NCBI GenBank assembly: GCA_964371655.1
Contig: CAYJOD010000009.1
Coordinates: forward strand, 75,868-139,867
Direction of reading: 5' to 3'
DNA from: CAZGSN01 sp964371655
GTDB lineage: Bacteria; Desulfobacterota; Binatia; HRBIN30
Length of the DNA stretch: 64,000 nt
Of the stretch, positions 41,688-50,244 are shown piece after piece (positions within the stretch are counted from its first letter, which is position 1; each line of letters opens with the position of its first letter). The position numbers were made by a program, and so were the translations under genes. The notes under the pieces are model-generated. The model was not told the origin of the DNA and did not search any database. It was given only the letters and a program-made list of their open reading frames with translations.

Positions 41688-44216
41688 TCAGTTCACCTTG
41701 AACGCGGCGAGGGCATCGTCCTGGAAACCGGCGGCATACACGTGCGCTCCGTCCGGGCTGACGACATTCCATGACGCCCGATAGAGACCATCTACACCAT
41801 TTGCTCCATCGATCTGCGCTTCCACGTACGACAGCCTGCCGGTGGCGGCATCACGGCTGAATACCGCGATCGCGTTGTCGTTGTCTCCGGTTGCGTACGC
41901 GCACAACCCGTTGGGGCTGATCGTGACCGAGGTGGCGCCATCGAGGCCGTTTACGGTCGTTCCGGGATCGCTCAAGTCATCGACGCCGTCCTGCTCGCGC
42001 TCGATGAAGGTCAGTTGGCCGTAGGTCGCGCTTGAAGGACTGGTGTCGCGGCTGAACGCAAGCACCGAATCATCCAGATCCGTCGACACGTACACGTGTT
42101 TATTGTCGGGGCTCACCACGACGCTGCTCGGCTGGCGCAGGCCAACGATGTTGTTCGTGTTGTTGAAGTGGGAGGCAATGAAGCACAGCCTGCCATAGGT
42201 CGGGCTCGACGAGTTGGAGTCGCGCCGAAACACGGCGACCGCATAATCCTGGCTGCCAGTTACGTACACGTGCTCGGCATCGGGACTCACGGCCACGCCG
42301 TTGGCACCATCGAGACCATCAACTGTTGGACAGGCATCGGACAGGTCGTCGACGCCGTCCTGCTCGCGCTCGCGGAAGGCAAGCGAGCCGGTTGTGATGT
42401 TGCGGTCGAAGACGATCGCCGAGTTCCCGGTCACGTTGTTCTGGTAGGCGGCCACATACACCTGTGCATTGTCGGGGCTGACGGCGATCGAGCGCGGGCC
42501 GTTCAGCCCGGTTACACCGCTCAGGTTGTTCTTCTGACGCTCGAGGAATGTGAGCCGGCAGGTTGCCGGGTTGAGCGTAAACACGGTGATTGAATCGCCG
42601 AGGAAGCTCGCGACGTAGAGATTGTTCCCATCCGGGCTGACCGTGAGTGCGCTCGGGCCCTTCATGTCGGTGATTCCGAGCGTGTTGTTGGTGACCTGCT
42701 GCGCGAAGACGAGTTTGCCGAAGTCGGGCCCAAGGGCGACGCGGCTGAACACGGCGACTTTGTTTTCGTTGTAGCCGGCGCCATACACACAAGCCCCGTC
42801 GGGGCTAACGGCGACGGAACGCGCCCCGTCCAAACCGTCGACCGTCGCGCCGGCGTCCGTCAGATCATCGACTCCGTCCCTCTCCCGTTCGCGGAATGTC
42901 AGGCCGCACGTCGGCGTCGGCGTTGGCGTCGGCGTCAGGCTCGGCGTGGCCGAGGGAGTTGGGGTCGGAATTGCGGTCGGGCTGTTGGTCGCGGTACTCG
43001 TGGTGGTTGGGGTGCGAGACGGCGTCGAGGTCGCCGACGACGTCGGTGTTGCCGAGGCGGTGGAGGTTGCGCTGCGGGTCCCGGTCGGCACTGCCGTGCT
43101 CGTCGTCGTCGCCGTCGCTGTGACCGTCGCCGTACTTGTCGCCGTCGGGGTCGGCGTCTGCGTCGCCATGCCTGTCGGAGTGTGAGTCGGAACGGCCGTA
43201 GTCGTGGCCGTCGGCGTCGCTGTCGCCGTGGGTGTCTCAGTCGCTGCGCTCGTCGGAGTGTTCGTCGGCGCGGGGGTGTTGGTAGCGGTTGCCGTCGGCG
43301 TCTCGGTCGCCGGGCTGGTCGGCGTATCAGTGGGTGTCACGGTTGTCGTGCTCGTGTCGGTCGCTGTCGAGGTCTGAGACGGTGTCGCGGTCACCGATGC
43401 AGTCTCCGTAGACGTGCCCGTAGCCGTCGCGGTCGCGCTCAGTGTCGACGACGGGGTCGAGGTGGGCGTACGTGTGAAGGTGCTGAAAGGCGGAGGGGGC
43501 GGAGTCTTGGTCGGCGTCTGCGTTGGAGTGGACGTCGGAGATTCGGTAGACGTTATCGATGTCGTGCTGGTCGGGCTCTCCGTCGGCGTCTCGGTTGGCG
43601 TGCTCGTAACTGTCGTCGTCGGCGTCGTAGTTGCCGTCGTGGTATCGGTCGGTGTGGGAGTAGGAGACGGCGTCGCCGTGATGGTGGCCGTCGGCGTTGC
43701 GGTTGGCGTCGGGGTAGCGCTCGCTGTAATCGACGCCGTGCTCGTCGGATTCAGTGTTCTCGTCGGTGTCAGCGACGCCGTATTCGTGACCGTCTGAGTC
43801 GGAGTGCGGCTTGCCGTGGACGTCGGCGTCGCGCTCGCTGTGATCGACGCCGTGCTCGTCGGGTTCAGCGTTCCCGTCGGTGTCAGCGACGCCGTGCTCG
43901 TCACCGTCTGCGTCGGCGTGCGGCTTGCCGTGGGCGTCGGCGTCGCGCTCGCTGTGATCGACGCCGTGCTCGTCGGATTCAGTGTTCCCGTCGGTGTCAG
44001 CGACGCCGTGCTCGTGACCGTCTGCGTCGGCGTGCGGCTTGCCGTGGGCGTCAGGGTAGCGCTCGGTGTGATCGACGCCGTGCTCGTCGGATTCAGTGTT
44101 CCCGTCGGTGTCAGCGACGCGGTGCTCGTGACCGTCTGCGTCGGCGTTCGGCTTGCCGTGGGCGTCGGGGTAGCGCTCGGTGTGATCGACGCCGTGCTGG
44201 TGACCGTGATGGTAGG
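41688..44216 (-). CDS. Thr-Pro-repeat-linked beta-propeller protein, 5' part lost in gap
   Basis: The frame is open from the gap edge (44216) to the stop at 41688. The first ~430 codons are Thr/Pro/Ser/Ala linker, including a 38-residue unit repeated four times. The C-terminal ~340 residues form a YVTN/lactonase-like propeller: the repeated phrase GLDGARSVAVSPDGACVYGA and variants (LTVSPDGNNLYVASFLGDSI, VSPDAEHVYVTGSQDYAVAV) occurs about seven times, with the spacer FREREQDGVDDLSDACPTVD. Probably one gene with 44227-46147; the frames on the two sides differ, as expected if the gap size is arbitrary. Likely exported to the cell surface. Confidence 0.75.
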   Translation of the reverse strand, partial: PTITVTSTASITPSATPTPTASRTPTQTVTSTASLTPTGTLNPTSTASITPSATLTPTASRTPTQTVTSTASLTPTGTLNPTSTASITASATPTPTASRTPTQTVTSTASLTPTGTLNPTSTASITASATPTSTASRTPTQTVTNTASLTPTRTLNPTSTASITASATPTPTATPTATITATPSPTPTPTDTTTATTTPTTTVTSTPTETPTESPTSTTSITSTESPTSTPTQTPTKTPPPPPFSTFTRTPTSTPSSTLSATATATGTSTETASVTATPSQTSTATDTSTTTVTPTDTPTSPATETPTATATNTPAPTNTPTSAATETPTATATPTATTTAVPTHTPTGMATQTPTPTATSTATVTATATTTSTAVPTGTRSATSTASATPTSSATSTPSRTPTTTSTATNSPTAIPTPTPSATPSLTPTPTPTPTCGLTFRERERDGVDDLTDAGATVDGLDGARSVAVSPDGACVYGAGYNENKVAVFSRVALGPDFGKLVFAQQVTNNTLGITDMKGPSALTVSPDGNNLYVASFLGDSITVFTLNPATCRLTFLERQKNNLSGVTGLNGPRSIAVSPDNAQVYVAAYQNNVTGNSAIVFDRNITTGSLAFREREQDGVDDLSDACPTVDGLDGANGVAVSPDAEHVYVTGSQDYAVAVFRRDSNSSSPTYGRLCFIASHFNNTNNIVGLRQPSSVVVSPDNKHVYVSTDLDDSVLAFSRDTSPSSATYGQLTFIEREQDGVDDLSDPGTTVNGLDGATSVTISPNGLCAYATGDNDNAIAVFSRDAATGRLSYVEAQIDGANGVDGLYRASWNVVSPDGAHVYAAGFQDDALAAFKVN
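43756..44211 (-). repeat. Four tandem 114-bp repeats encoding a Thr-Pro linker
   Basis: Unit boundaries fall at 43756, 43870, 43984 and 44098, exactly 114 bp apart, each beginning GTTC(C/T)CGTCGGTGTCAGCG. The units are nearly identical in DNA and encode 38-residue units with SITASATP and TPTQTV. Near-identity suggests recent duplication and explains the assembly break next to it. Confidence 0.9.
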
Positions 44217-44300
44217 NNNNNNNNNNCCGGGGGGGGGGTGCCGTTTTTGTAGGGTGTGGGGGGGGGGTTTGGGGGGGGGGGGGCCGGGGGGGTGGGGGTA
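44217..44300. other. Assembly gap with poly-G artefact
   Basis: Ten Ns (44217-44226) are followed by long G runs separated by a few other bases, up to about 44300. This has no biological look; it resembles low-quality poly-G read ends joined at a repeat. True length of the gap is unknown. Confidence 0.85.
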
Positions 44301-46147
44301 GTCGTCGAGCTCGCGGACGGCGTCGGTGTCGGAGTCGGGGTACCGGTGGATGTGCGCGTCGGCGTGCCCGTCGGGCTCGCGCTCGCCGTTGGCGTCCGAG
44401 TCGGGGTGGCGGTGGGCGTACCCGTGGGGGTGGTCGTTGCCGTGCTGGTAACCGTGGCCGTCGAGCTTGGCGTCCGGGTAGCTGTTTGAGAGGCCGTGTC
44501 GGTCGGCGTGCGCGTCGGGGTCCTTGTTGGCGTGCTCGTTGGGCTCGCCGACGCCGTAGACGTCGGAGTTGCGGTGCGGGTCGGGGTGCGCGTCGGCGTG
44601 CTGGTTGCCGTGCGCGTCGGTGTCAGCGTCACCGTCGCCGTGCGCGTGGCCGTGCTCGTCGGCGTGCGCGTGGGAGTACTGGAGCCCGTCCGCGTAGGCG
44701 TGCGTGTCGGCGTCGCCGTCGGCGTCGGAGCGCCGCGGTAGCTCACCAGGGCGGCGGCATAGGCGCGGCTCGTCCCGAAGGTGGCGTCGGCTTGGTAGGT
44801 TCCGGTGCTGGCCACGATGCGATATTCGGGGCTGATGGTGATCGTCTGGGTCACAGGTGCGAGACCCACAAGCTGGCCGATCACGACACGAACGAAACTA
44901 TACGACAACGTCGCGGTTCGCGCTCCGGTTACGCCCGCGATGCCTTGGGGCTCGTCCGCAGCTTCTATGGCCGGGGGGAAATCGCTGCTGCTGCCAGTTG
45001 CAAAAATATCGTAGCGCTCAACCATGCCTCCTGGAGGAGCGAACGAGACACCGTGTGGCGGCGTGGTATCGGTGGCGCCGCCAAAGAAGACGAGCATGCT
45101 GTTGGCGACCGTGGTTGTGATACTCGGTGCCGTGACGAGGTTGGTTGCGTGCGCCAGCAGCCCGCTGTTCGGCGGCGCTTGCGCGCAGTTGTTCGCCCCG
45201 CGGTACGCCACGATACCAGCGGCAGCCGCGCGCGACTGCGAGATAGCCCACGTGTACGACAACGGCTCGCTGGCCCCGGCCTGTTTGATGTAGATCGCCT
45301 GCAGCAACGGATACGTCACGCTCTGATCGAGGCGCACCAGAGCCCAACCAGGGGGAGGGACGATCGTCACCGGCGGCTTGCTCACCGTCACCTCGGCAAG
45401 CATGACGTCGCCTTGCTGCAGAAGCGCTGGCCTCGAAACGATCACACTGGTCGACGGGGTCGGACCGTTGTGCGCAGCGCTGGTGCTCACCAGGGAGATC
45501 GATGCAAAACCAGAGGAATTGCCGCTGCGTGGCAATCCCGAGAATCCAACTCCGGGCGTGAACGTGTCGCTCAGCGGTCCGTTGGTGCCGATCGCGCCGA
45601 CCACGAGCTCAGCCGCCTGTGCGGTTACGCCGCTCAGACCCGACGACGGCGCCGCACTGGTCGCGCTTGCGGTGGCGACTTGATCGAGCGCGCCCGACGC
45701 TAATAACCCGGAGAACTCACTGGCACTGAGGGATCTGGCGAAGGCCGTCGGGTGGGAGACGGTAATCGTGAACGAGCCGATACTCGCAACGTTGTGAGCC
45801 GCGAGCACCACGGTTCTCACGTTGCAGGGGTTGGTGATGTCGGCATCGACGCTGTACGTGTTACCGGCGCTGTCGGTTGCGCTCACGGTCCCGGCAACGG
45901 CATCCAAGGCGAGGCTTATGACAATGCTGTGTCCGCCCACAACGCCGGAGACGGGCAGCGCCAGGGTCGTCCCGGCACTCGTGGTTTGCACGCTGCCGAG
46001 ATTCTGTACGAAGGAGATCGCCGCCCAACTGGGAATGGCGGCGGCGCAGACCAGGATTGCGCTGGCCAACGACACCGCACACGCGCTTAGCAATGAACGA
46101 TGGACACCCTGGGTTGCCACTCCAAGAGAGCGAATTGGGAACATCAT
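44227..46147 (-). CDS. Exported adhesin-like protein with Thr-Pro linker, 3' end lost in gap
   Basis: Probable N-terminal half of the protein continued at 41688-44216. The ATG at 46147 has GAGAGGGGG eight bases upstream; alternative starts are GTG 46231 (overlapping the upstream stop) and ATG 46171. The signal peptide contains RSLLSACAVSLASAILVCAA and ends near SWA. Two similar beta-rich domains follow (FVQNLGSVQTTSAGTTLALP ... ASGALDQVATA; then SVIVSRPALLQQGDVMLAEV ... AAAGIVAYRG), resembling exported phage-tail/adhesin-like repeats. A Thr-Pro-Thr-Arg linker then leads into the gap. Anchor or surface role is inference. Confidence 0.7.
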
Positions 46148-46227
46148 CGCGCCCCCTCTCGTGCCGCTCATGGTCGGGCTCGCCAATCGATCGACCTCTC
46201 GTCCGTAGCGCGACGCGCGGAGCATGA

Positions 46228-47127
46228 TCACATACCGCCACGGACGGCGCGCACGTACAGATCGCTCGTCTTGCTGGCCACACCCACGAACCCGTCGGCG
46301 AAGCTCAGGTTCCAGGCATTCTGCGGGGAGAAGGCATAAGACGTGGAAGACCAGTACAGATTACCTTGCGCGCAGCTGCACTGCGTAACGCTGCAGCCCA
46401 GCGGGCAACCCGTACTGAAGGCCGAGTCTAAGGTTGGTCCCGGATAAGGGATTTCGTAGCTCGCGATGCTCTGCAACTCTTTCAGACTCGGCAGGCGCCA
46501 ATCGTTGTGGCCGGCGAAGGTGTCGCCGTTGAGCGTCGTGATCTTGCCCGCAAAGGCCTGCGCCCATGTGTAGCTGTTGTCCTGGTCGTGGACTGAGTCG
46601 TCGTCGCTGAGCTTCTCCCACATCAGGCCGCTATTTTGGTCGGTGACCGTGCCGTCGCCGTTATCGACGTACGCGAGCGCACCACCCGGCTGCAGATCGC
46701 CGTCCTGACCGCTGCCGGCGCACGCGATCAGCGCGCCGCCACTATCCCAGCAACTGGTCTGCCCCGAGGCCGGAATCTGCCGGAAACAGGTACCCACCGG
46801 GTCACCGCTGAGCTGTGCCACGACGCAGTTGGCAAAGTTCGTCGCGTCGCTTTGCACAGCCGCTGTGTCACCCACGGTTGGACAGGCAACACCATACTTC
46901 GCCTCCGTGGTCGCCCATTTGCCCGTGAAATTGGCGTCGCACTTGGCGTAGTCGGCGGGAAAGCCGGATAGCACAGACTTCCGAGCCACCTTCAGCAAGC
47001 AAGCGCCATACTTTGCATCCACCTTGATCTTCGTCGCCGCACAGCTCAACTGGTCGGTGGCGCACACCGGCGCGACGCTGATAGCAAGTAGCACCGCAAC
47101 TAATGGAATAATGGTCAATGCTCCCAT
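46228..47127 (-). CDS. Secreted DUF1566 (Lcl C-terminal-type) protein
   Basis: A 299-aa exported protein. Signal sequence MGALTIIPLVAVLLAISVAP ends near VCA. A Cys-rich N-terminal region (residues ~25-130, CVVAQLSGDPVGTCFRQIPA) precedes the DUF1566 domain: VDNGDGTVTDQNSGLMWEKL, YTWAQAFAGKITTLN, GHNDWRLPSLKELQSIASYE, YWSSTSYAFSPQNAWNLSFA, YVRAVRGG. In Legionella such domains are part of surface collagen-like adhesins. ATG at 47127 has GGGAGGG upstream. It is directly followed by the adhesin-like gene, so they form an operon. Confidence 0.85.
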   Translation of the reverse strand: MGALTIIPLVAVLLAISVAPVCATDQLSCAATKIKVDAKYGACLLKVARKSVLSGFPADYAKCDANFTGKWATTEAKYGVACPTVGDTAAVQSDATNFANCVVAQLSGDPVGTCFRQIPASGQTSCWDSGGALIACAGSGQDGDLQPGGALAYVDNGDGTVTDQNSGLMWEKLSDDDSVHDQDNSYTWAQAFAGKITTLNGDTFAGHNDWRLPSLKELQSIASYEIPYPGPTLDSAFSTGCPLGCSVTQCSCAQGNLYWSSTSYAFSPQNAWNLSFADGFVGVASKTSDLYVRAVRGGM

Positions 47128-47495
47128 GTGCCCTCCCGATCGGCTGCTGCCCCGCGGACTAGAAATGGTGAGAAGGTCTACACAGTGCATCCATCAGCCA
47201 GGGGAAGTCAAACGTGATCGCGAGGCCCTGAGATTCAGGTCAGTCGGGCCGCCGGCGGACGCCGGATCCTTCGGTGAGAGACTCGGCGCGATTCCATGAG
47301 GCTCGCGGCTGACGAGATCGAGTTCCCCAACCCCGAGCCACGAGTTTCAGATCTTGCTCGGGAGCCAACTGCGCAGGACCCGCTAGGGGTATGGGTGTGA
47401 TCTGTAATCTGCAATCTGCGATCAGTATTCTGTTCTCTCGTTTGTTCTTGAACGAGCGCTGCCCGCGATCGGCGCCCCACCGGTAGGAGAAGATC
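47128..47495. other. Intergenic interval with short repeats
   Basis: A 368-bp space between the divergent DUF1566-type gene and quinone oxidoreductase gene. Around 47395-47430 the words ATCTGTAATC, TGCAATCTGC and GATCAG repeat imperfectly. No gene or clear promoter was recognised. Confidence 0.6.
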
Positions 47496-48470
47496 ATGCG
47501 TGCAATGGTAGCGACAGATTGGTGCGAGCCGGCGGACCTCAAGCTCGTGGAGTTGCCCGACCCGGTCCCGAAGCCGGGGCAGGTCTTGATCGACGTACGT
47601 GCCATCGGCTGCAACTTCTTCGATATCCTCATGGTGCAGGGGAAGTATCAGGTGAAACCGCAATTCCCGTTCGCACCGGGAGGAGAGATTTCCGGTGTCG
47701 TGCGCGGCACCGGCGACGGCGTCGGCAACTGCCGGCCCGGCGATCGCGTCTTCGCCCTGTTGGGATGGGGCGGCTTCGCCAGCGCGGCGCTCGCCCCGAC
47801 CGCAGGCGTCGTACGGATACCCGACTCGATGAGCTTCGAACACGGAGCCGCGTTCGGCATCGTCTACCAGACTTCCTATTTCGGATTGGTGTACCGCGCC
47901 GCTCTGCAAGCGGGCGAAACGTTGCTTGTGCATGCCGCTGCCGGCGGGGTGGGATTGGCCGCGGTGCAGATCGGCAAAGCGCTCGGCGCCCGGGTGCTGG
48001 CAACCGCAAGCTCCGCGGAGAAGCTGGCGATCGCCAAGCAGCACGGCGCCGACGAGGCCTTCGACTACAGCAAGCCGGATTGGGTGGATCGTGTGAAGGA
48101 GGCCACCGGAGGGCGCGGTGCCGACGTGATCTACGACCCGGTCGGCGGTGACGTCTTCGACCTATCGACGAAGTGCATCGCCTTCAGCGGCCGTCTGCTC
48201 GTCGTCGGTTTCGCTTCGGGACGCATCCCGACGATCGAGGTCAATCGTATCCTGCTCAAGAACATCGCGGTCATCGGCCTGCATTGGGGCGCCTATCGCC
48301 AGCACGATCCCGACAAGATTCCGCAAGCGACGCGAGCCCTGTTCGAGCTCTACGACCAAGGCAAGGTGTGCCCACTGATCTCGTCGACGTATCCCCTGAC
48401 CCAAGCCGCCGCCGCGCTCGATGAGATCGCGTCGCGACGCAGTGTCGGCAAGGTGCTGCTCATCCCGTGA
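47496..48470 (+). CDS. NADPH:quinone oxidoreductase family protein (MDR superfamily)
   Basis: A 324-aa medium-chain dehydrogenase/reductase. The N-terminal catalytic domain lacks zinc-ligand cysteines, as in quinone reductases (IGCNFFDILMVQGKYQVKPQ). The nucleotide-binding motif is LLVHAAAGGVGLAAVQIGKA, followed by GARVLATASSAEKLAIAKQ; later DVIYDPVGGDVFDLS and KVLLIP. Likely reduces quinones or enoyl-thioester-like substrates with NADPH. ATG at 47496 with GTAGGAGAAG upstream. Confidence 0.9.
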   Translation: MRAMVATDWCEPADLKLVELPDPVPKPGQVLIDVRAIGCNFFDILMVQGKYQVKPQFPFAPGGEISGVVRGTGDGVGNCRPGDRVFALLGWGGFASAALAPTAGVVRIPDSMSFEHGAAFGIVYQTSYFGLVYRAALQAGETLLVHAAAGGVGLAAVQIGKALGARVLATASSAEKLAIAKQHGADEAFDYSKPDWVDRVKEATGGRGADVIYDPVGGDVFDLSTKCIAFSGRLLVVGFASGRIPTIEVNRILLKNIAVIGLHWGAYRQHDPDKIPQATRALFELYDQGKVCPLISSTYPLTQAAAALDEIASRRSVGKVLLIP

Positions 48471-48496
48471 AGACGGGCGGCACCAAGCTGCCGCTC

Positions 48497-48578
48497 GGAA
48501 AATGGAAAACAGGAAACCGAAAACCGGGGATGGAAAACCGGTGAATTGACCCGTTTCCGGTCTCCGGTTTTCCATTTG
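48497..48578. repeat. GGAAAATGGAAAACAGGAAACCG palindrome
   Basis: AAAATGGAAAACAGGAAACC and GGAAAACCGG at the left face CCGTTTCCGGTCTCCGGTTT and TCCATTTGC at the right. It separates the convergent quinone oxidoreductase and carboxylesterase genes, so it may also serve as a terminator. Confidence 0.7.
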
Positions 48579-48591
48579 CTTCGTACTCCTC

Positions 48592-50127
48592 TCAAACCGA
48601 TTCCCAGAAGGCACGCTCAGTTTCGTAGGGCGCATCTTCGACAGCACTCTCGGCGCCGAAGACCATCGTCTTGCGCCGGGCGCTGTCGTAACCCGTCCAC
48701 TCCTCGAAGCCGATGCGACCGGGCTGTCCGCTGTGCGCGAACGAGATCCAGGCGTCCTGCATGTTCTGAGCGAGACCATCCGCCAGCGGACCAGAGCCGG
48801 TGAAGCGGCCGATCATCGGATTGCTGTTGGTCCCGAACACGAATGGAACTTCAAGCCCGTGACAGGCGCCGAGAGCACCGTCGAGAAACGGCGACGTCCA
48901 CGTGAAGAGATAGGCGTAGGTGTGGGGCTGGTGCTTGGCCTGCAACTCCGCCAGGTGCATCGCCGGGGAACGGGACAAGCGGTCGGAGTCGATGGCGAAC
49001 CACAGATCGGGCGGCGTGATGCTTTGGCCGCGCACACCTCTCGCATCACGATAGATCTCAACCGCGCGGCGCCCGTGGGGTAGGCCGTGCTCGTCGGCGC
49101 CCGCGACGATGCGCTCGCAGCGATTGATCAAGGACGTCTCGTCCAACGAACGCGCCTTGGAATCCATGAGACCGAAAAGCTTCATCTCATCGAGGTTGGT
49201 TCCGGCGAGCACCGACACCGCCTGCGACAAGCCGCCGGCAATGGCCGCGAACGGATGCTGCGGCAGGACCACACCATCGACCACCGGCGCGAAGGCGAGC
49301 GGATGCTTCTTGGTCTGCGTCTTCAGATGCACTCGCTGCTGCGCCGCCAGAATGTCGGCGGCCGGAAGCTGCATGAGCCGGTCGGCATCCGCGTGCGGCA
49401 CCTTGAGCTCTTTTAGTAGAGCCTCGGCGACGCCGTTGGCGCGCTCGCGACTGGCCACGAAGTTGGTGGCGCCGCTCTGCATGATCGCGCCTCGGAACAT
49501 TCCCTGCGCGCGCGGCGTTCCCAGCAGGGTCGCGACGCTCATCGAACCGGCGGATTCGCCGAAGACCGTGACCCGCTGCGGATCGCCGCCAAACGCGGCG
49601 ATCTCGTCACGCACCCATTCCAGCGCCGCAATCTGATCGAGCAACCCTTCATTTCCGGTAGCAGGGATACGGCCGTCGGTGATCTCGTTGAGATGAAGGA
49701 AGCCGAAGCTGCCGAGGCGATAGTTGATGGTGACTACGACCAGGTCGCCACGGCGCGCCAACGTCTCGCCGTTGTACATCGTCTGCGCCCCGGAGCCGAT
49801 CGTGTAGGCACCGCCATGAATCCATACCATCACCGGCCGCCGCGCCGCGTCGCAAGCCGGTGTCCAAACGTTCAAGACGAGACAGTCTTCGCCGGTGTTG
49901 CTGAAGTCCAGCCCGAGCATCGGCCCGAGCATGCTGGAGCTCTGCAGCGCCGCGGTTCCGAAGCTCGTCGCATCGCGCACGCCCGCCCATGGCAGGGGCC
50001 GCTGCGGGGCCTTCCAGCGTCCCTGGCCCGACACGCCAGCCGCGAACGGAATGCCGCGAAAGACGCGGATGCCGTTCTCCTCGCGACCTTCGAGTCGCCC
50101 GTAATTGGTCTCGACCGTGGGATTCAT
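48592..50127 (-). CDS. Type-B carboxylesterase
   Basis: A 511-aa alpha/beta-hydrolase. The N-terminal MNPTVETNYGRLEGREENGI and RVFRGIPFAAG are typical; the oxyanion loop is VMVWIHGGAYTIGSG and the nucleophile elbow VTVFGESAGSMSVATLLGTP. The catalytic acid and histidine should lie in VSVLAGTNLDEMKLF and GACHGLEVPFVFGT. There is no signal peptide, so it is cytoplasmic. It hydrolyses esters of unknown identity. ATG at 50127. Confidence 0.92.
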   Translation of the reverse strand: MNPTVETNYGRLEGREENGIRVFRGIPFAAGVSGQGRWKAPQRPLPWAGVRDATSFGTAALQSSSMLGPMLGLDFSNTGEDCLVLNVWTPACDAARRPVMVWIHGGAYTIGSGAQTMYNGETLARRGDLVVVTINYRLGSFGFLHLNEITDGRIPATGNEGLLDQIAALEWVRDEIAAFGGDPQRVTVFGESAGSMSVATLLGTPRAQGMFRGAIMQSGATNFVASRERANGVAEALLKELKVPHADADRLMQLPAADILAAQQRVHLKTQTKKHPLAFAPVVDGVVLPQHPFAAIAGGLSQAVSVLAGTNLDEMKLFGLMDSKARSLDETSLINRCERIVAGADEHGLPHGRRAVEIYRDARGVRGQSITPPDLWFAIDSDRLSRSPAMHLAELQAKHQPHTYAYLFTWTSPFLDGALGACHGLEVPFVFGTNSNPMIGRFTGSGPLADGLAQNMQDAWISFAHSGQPGRIGFEEWTGYDSARRKTMVFGAESAVEDAPYETERAFWESV

Positions 50128-50159
50128 CTCGCTCCCGGGGGAAGGGCAACATTCTCAGG

Positions 50160-50192
50160 GTAGCAGCACGGCACGGCATGCCGTGCTGCTAC
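50160..50192. terminator. Strong hairpin between the Cys-rich protein and carboxylesterase genes
   Basis: GTAGCAGCAC (50160-50169) pairs with GTGCTGCTAC (50183-50192), and the inner GCACGGCATGCCGTGC (50171-50186) is itself palindromic. It lies past the 3' end of the minus-strand gene at 50245. A REP-like repeat role is an alternative, since there is no U-tract. Confidence 0.5.
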
Positions 50193-50244
50193 GCAAGTGG
50201 CAGGAGCGCACGAATGAGAGTGTGCGCCGCAGTCAGCTACCAAG

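Noticed and set aside
43756..44211. Possible CRISPR or VNTR outside genes
   Set aside because: The 114-bp units are contiguous, in frame and coding; there are no unique spacers.
43182..44252. Arg-rich plus-strand frame across the Thr-Pro region
   Set aside because: It is the complement of the repeat-rich linker in another frame and crosses the N gap.
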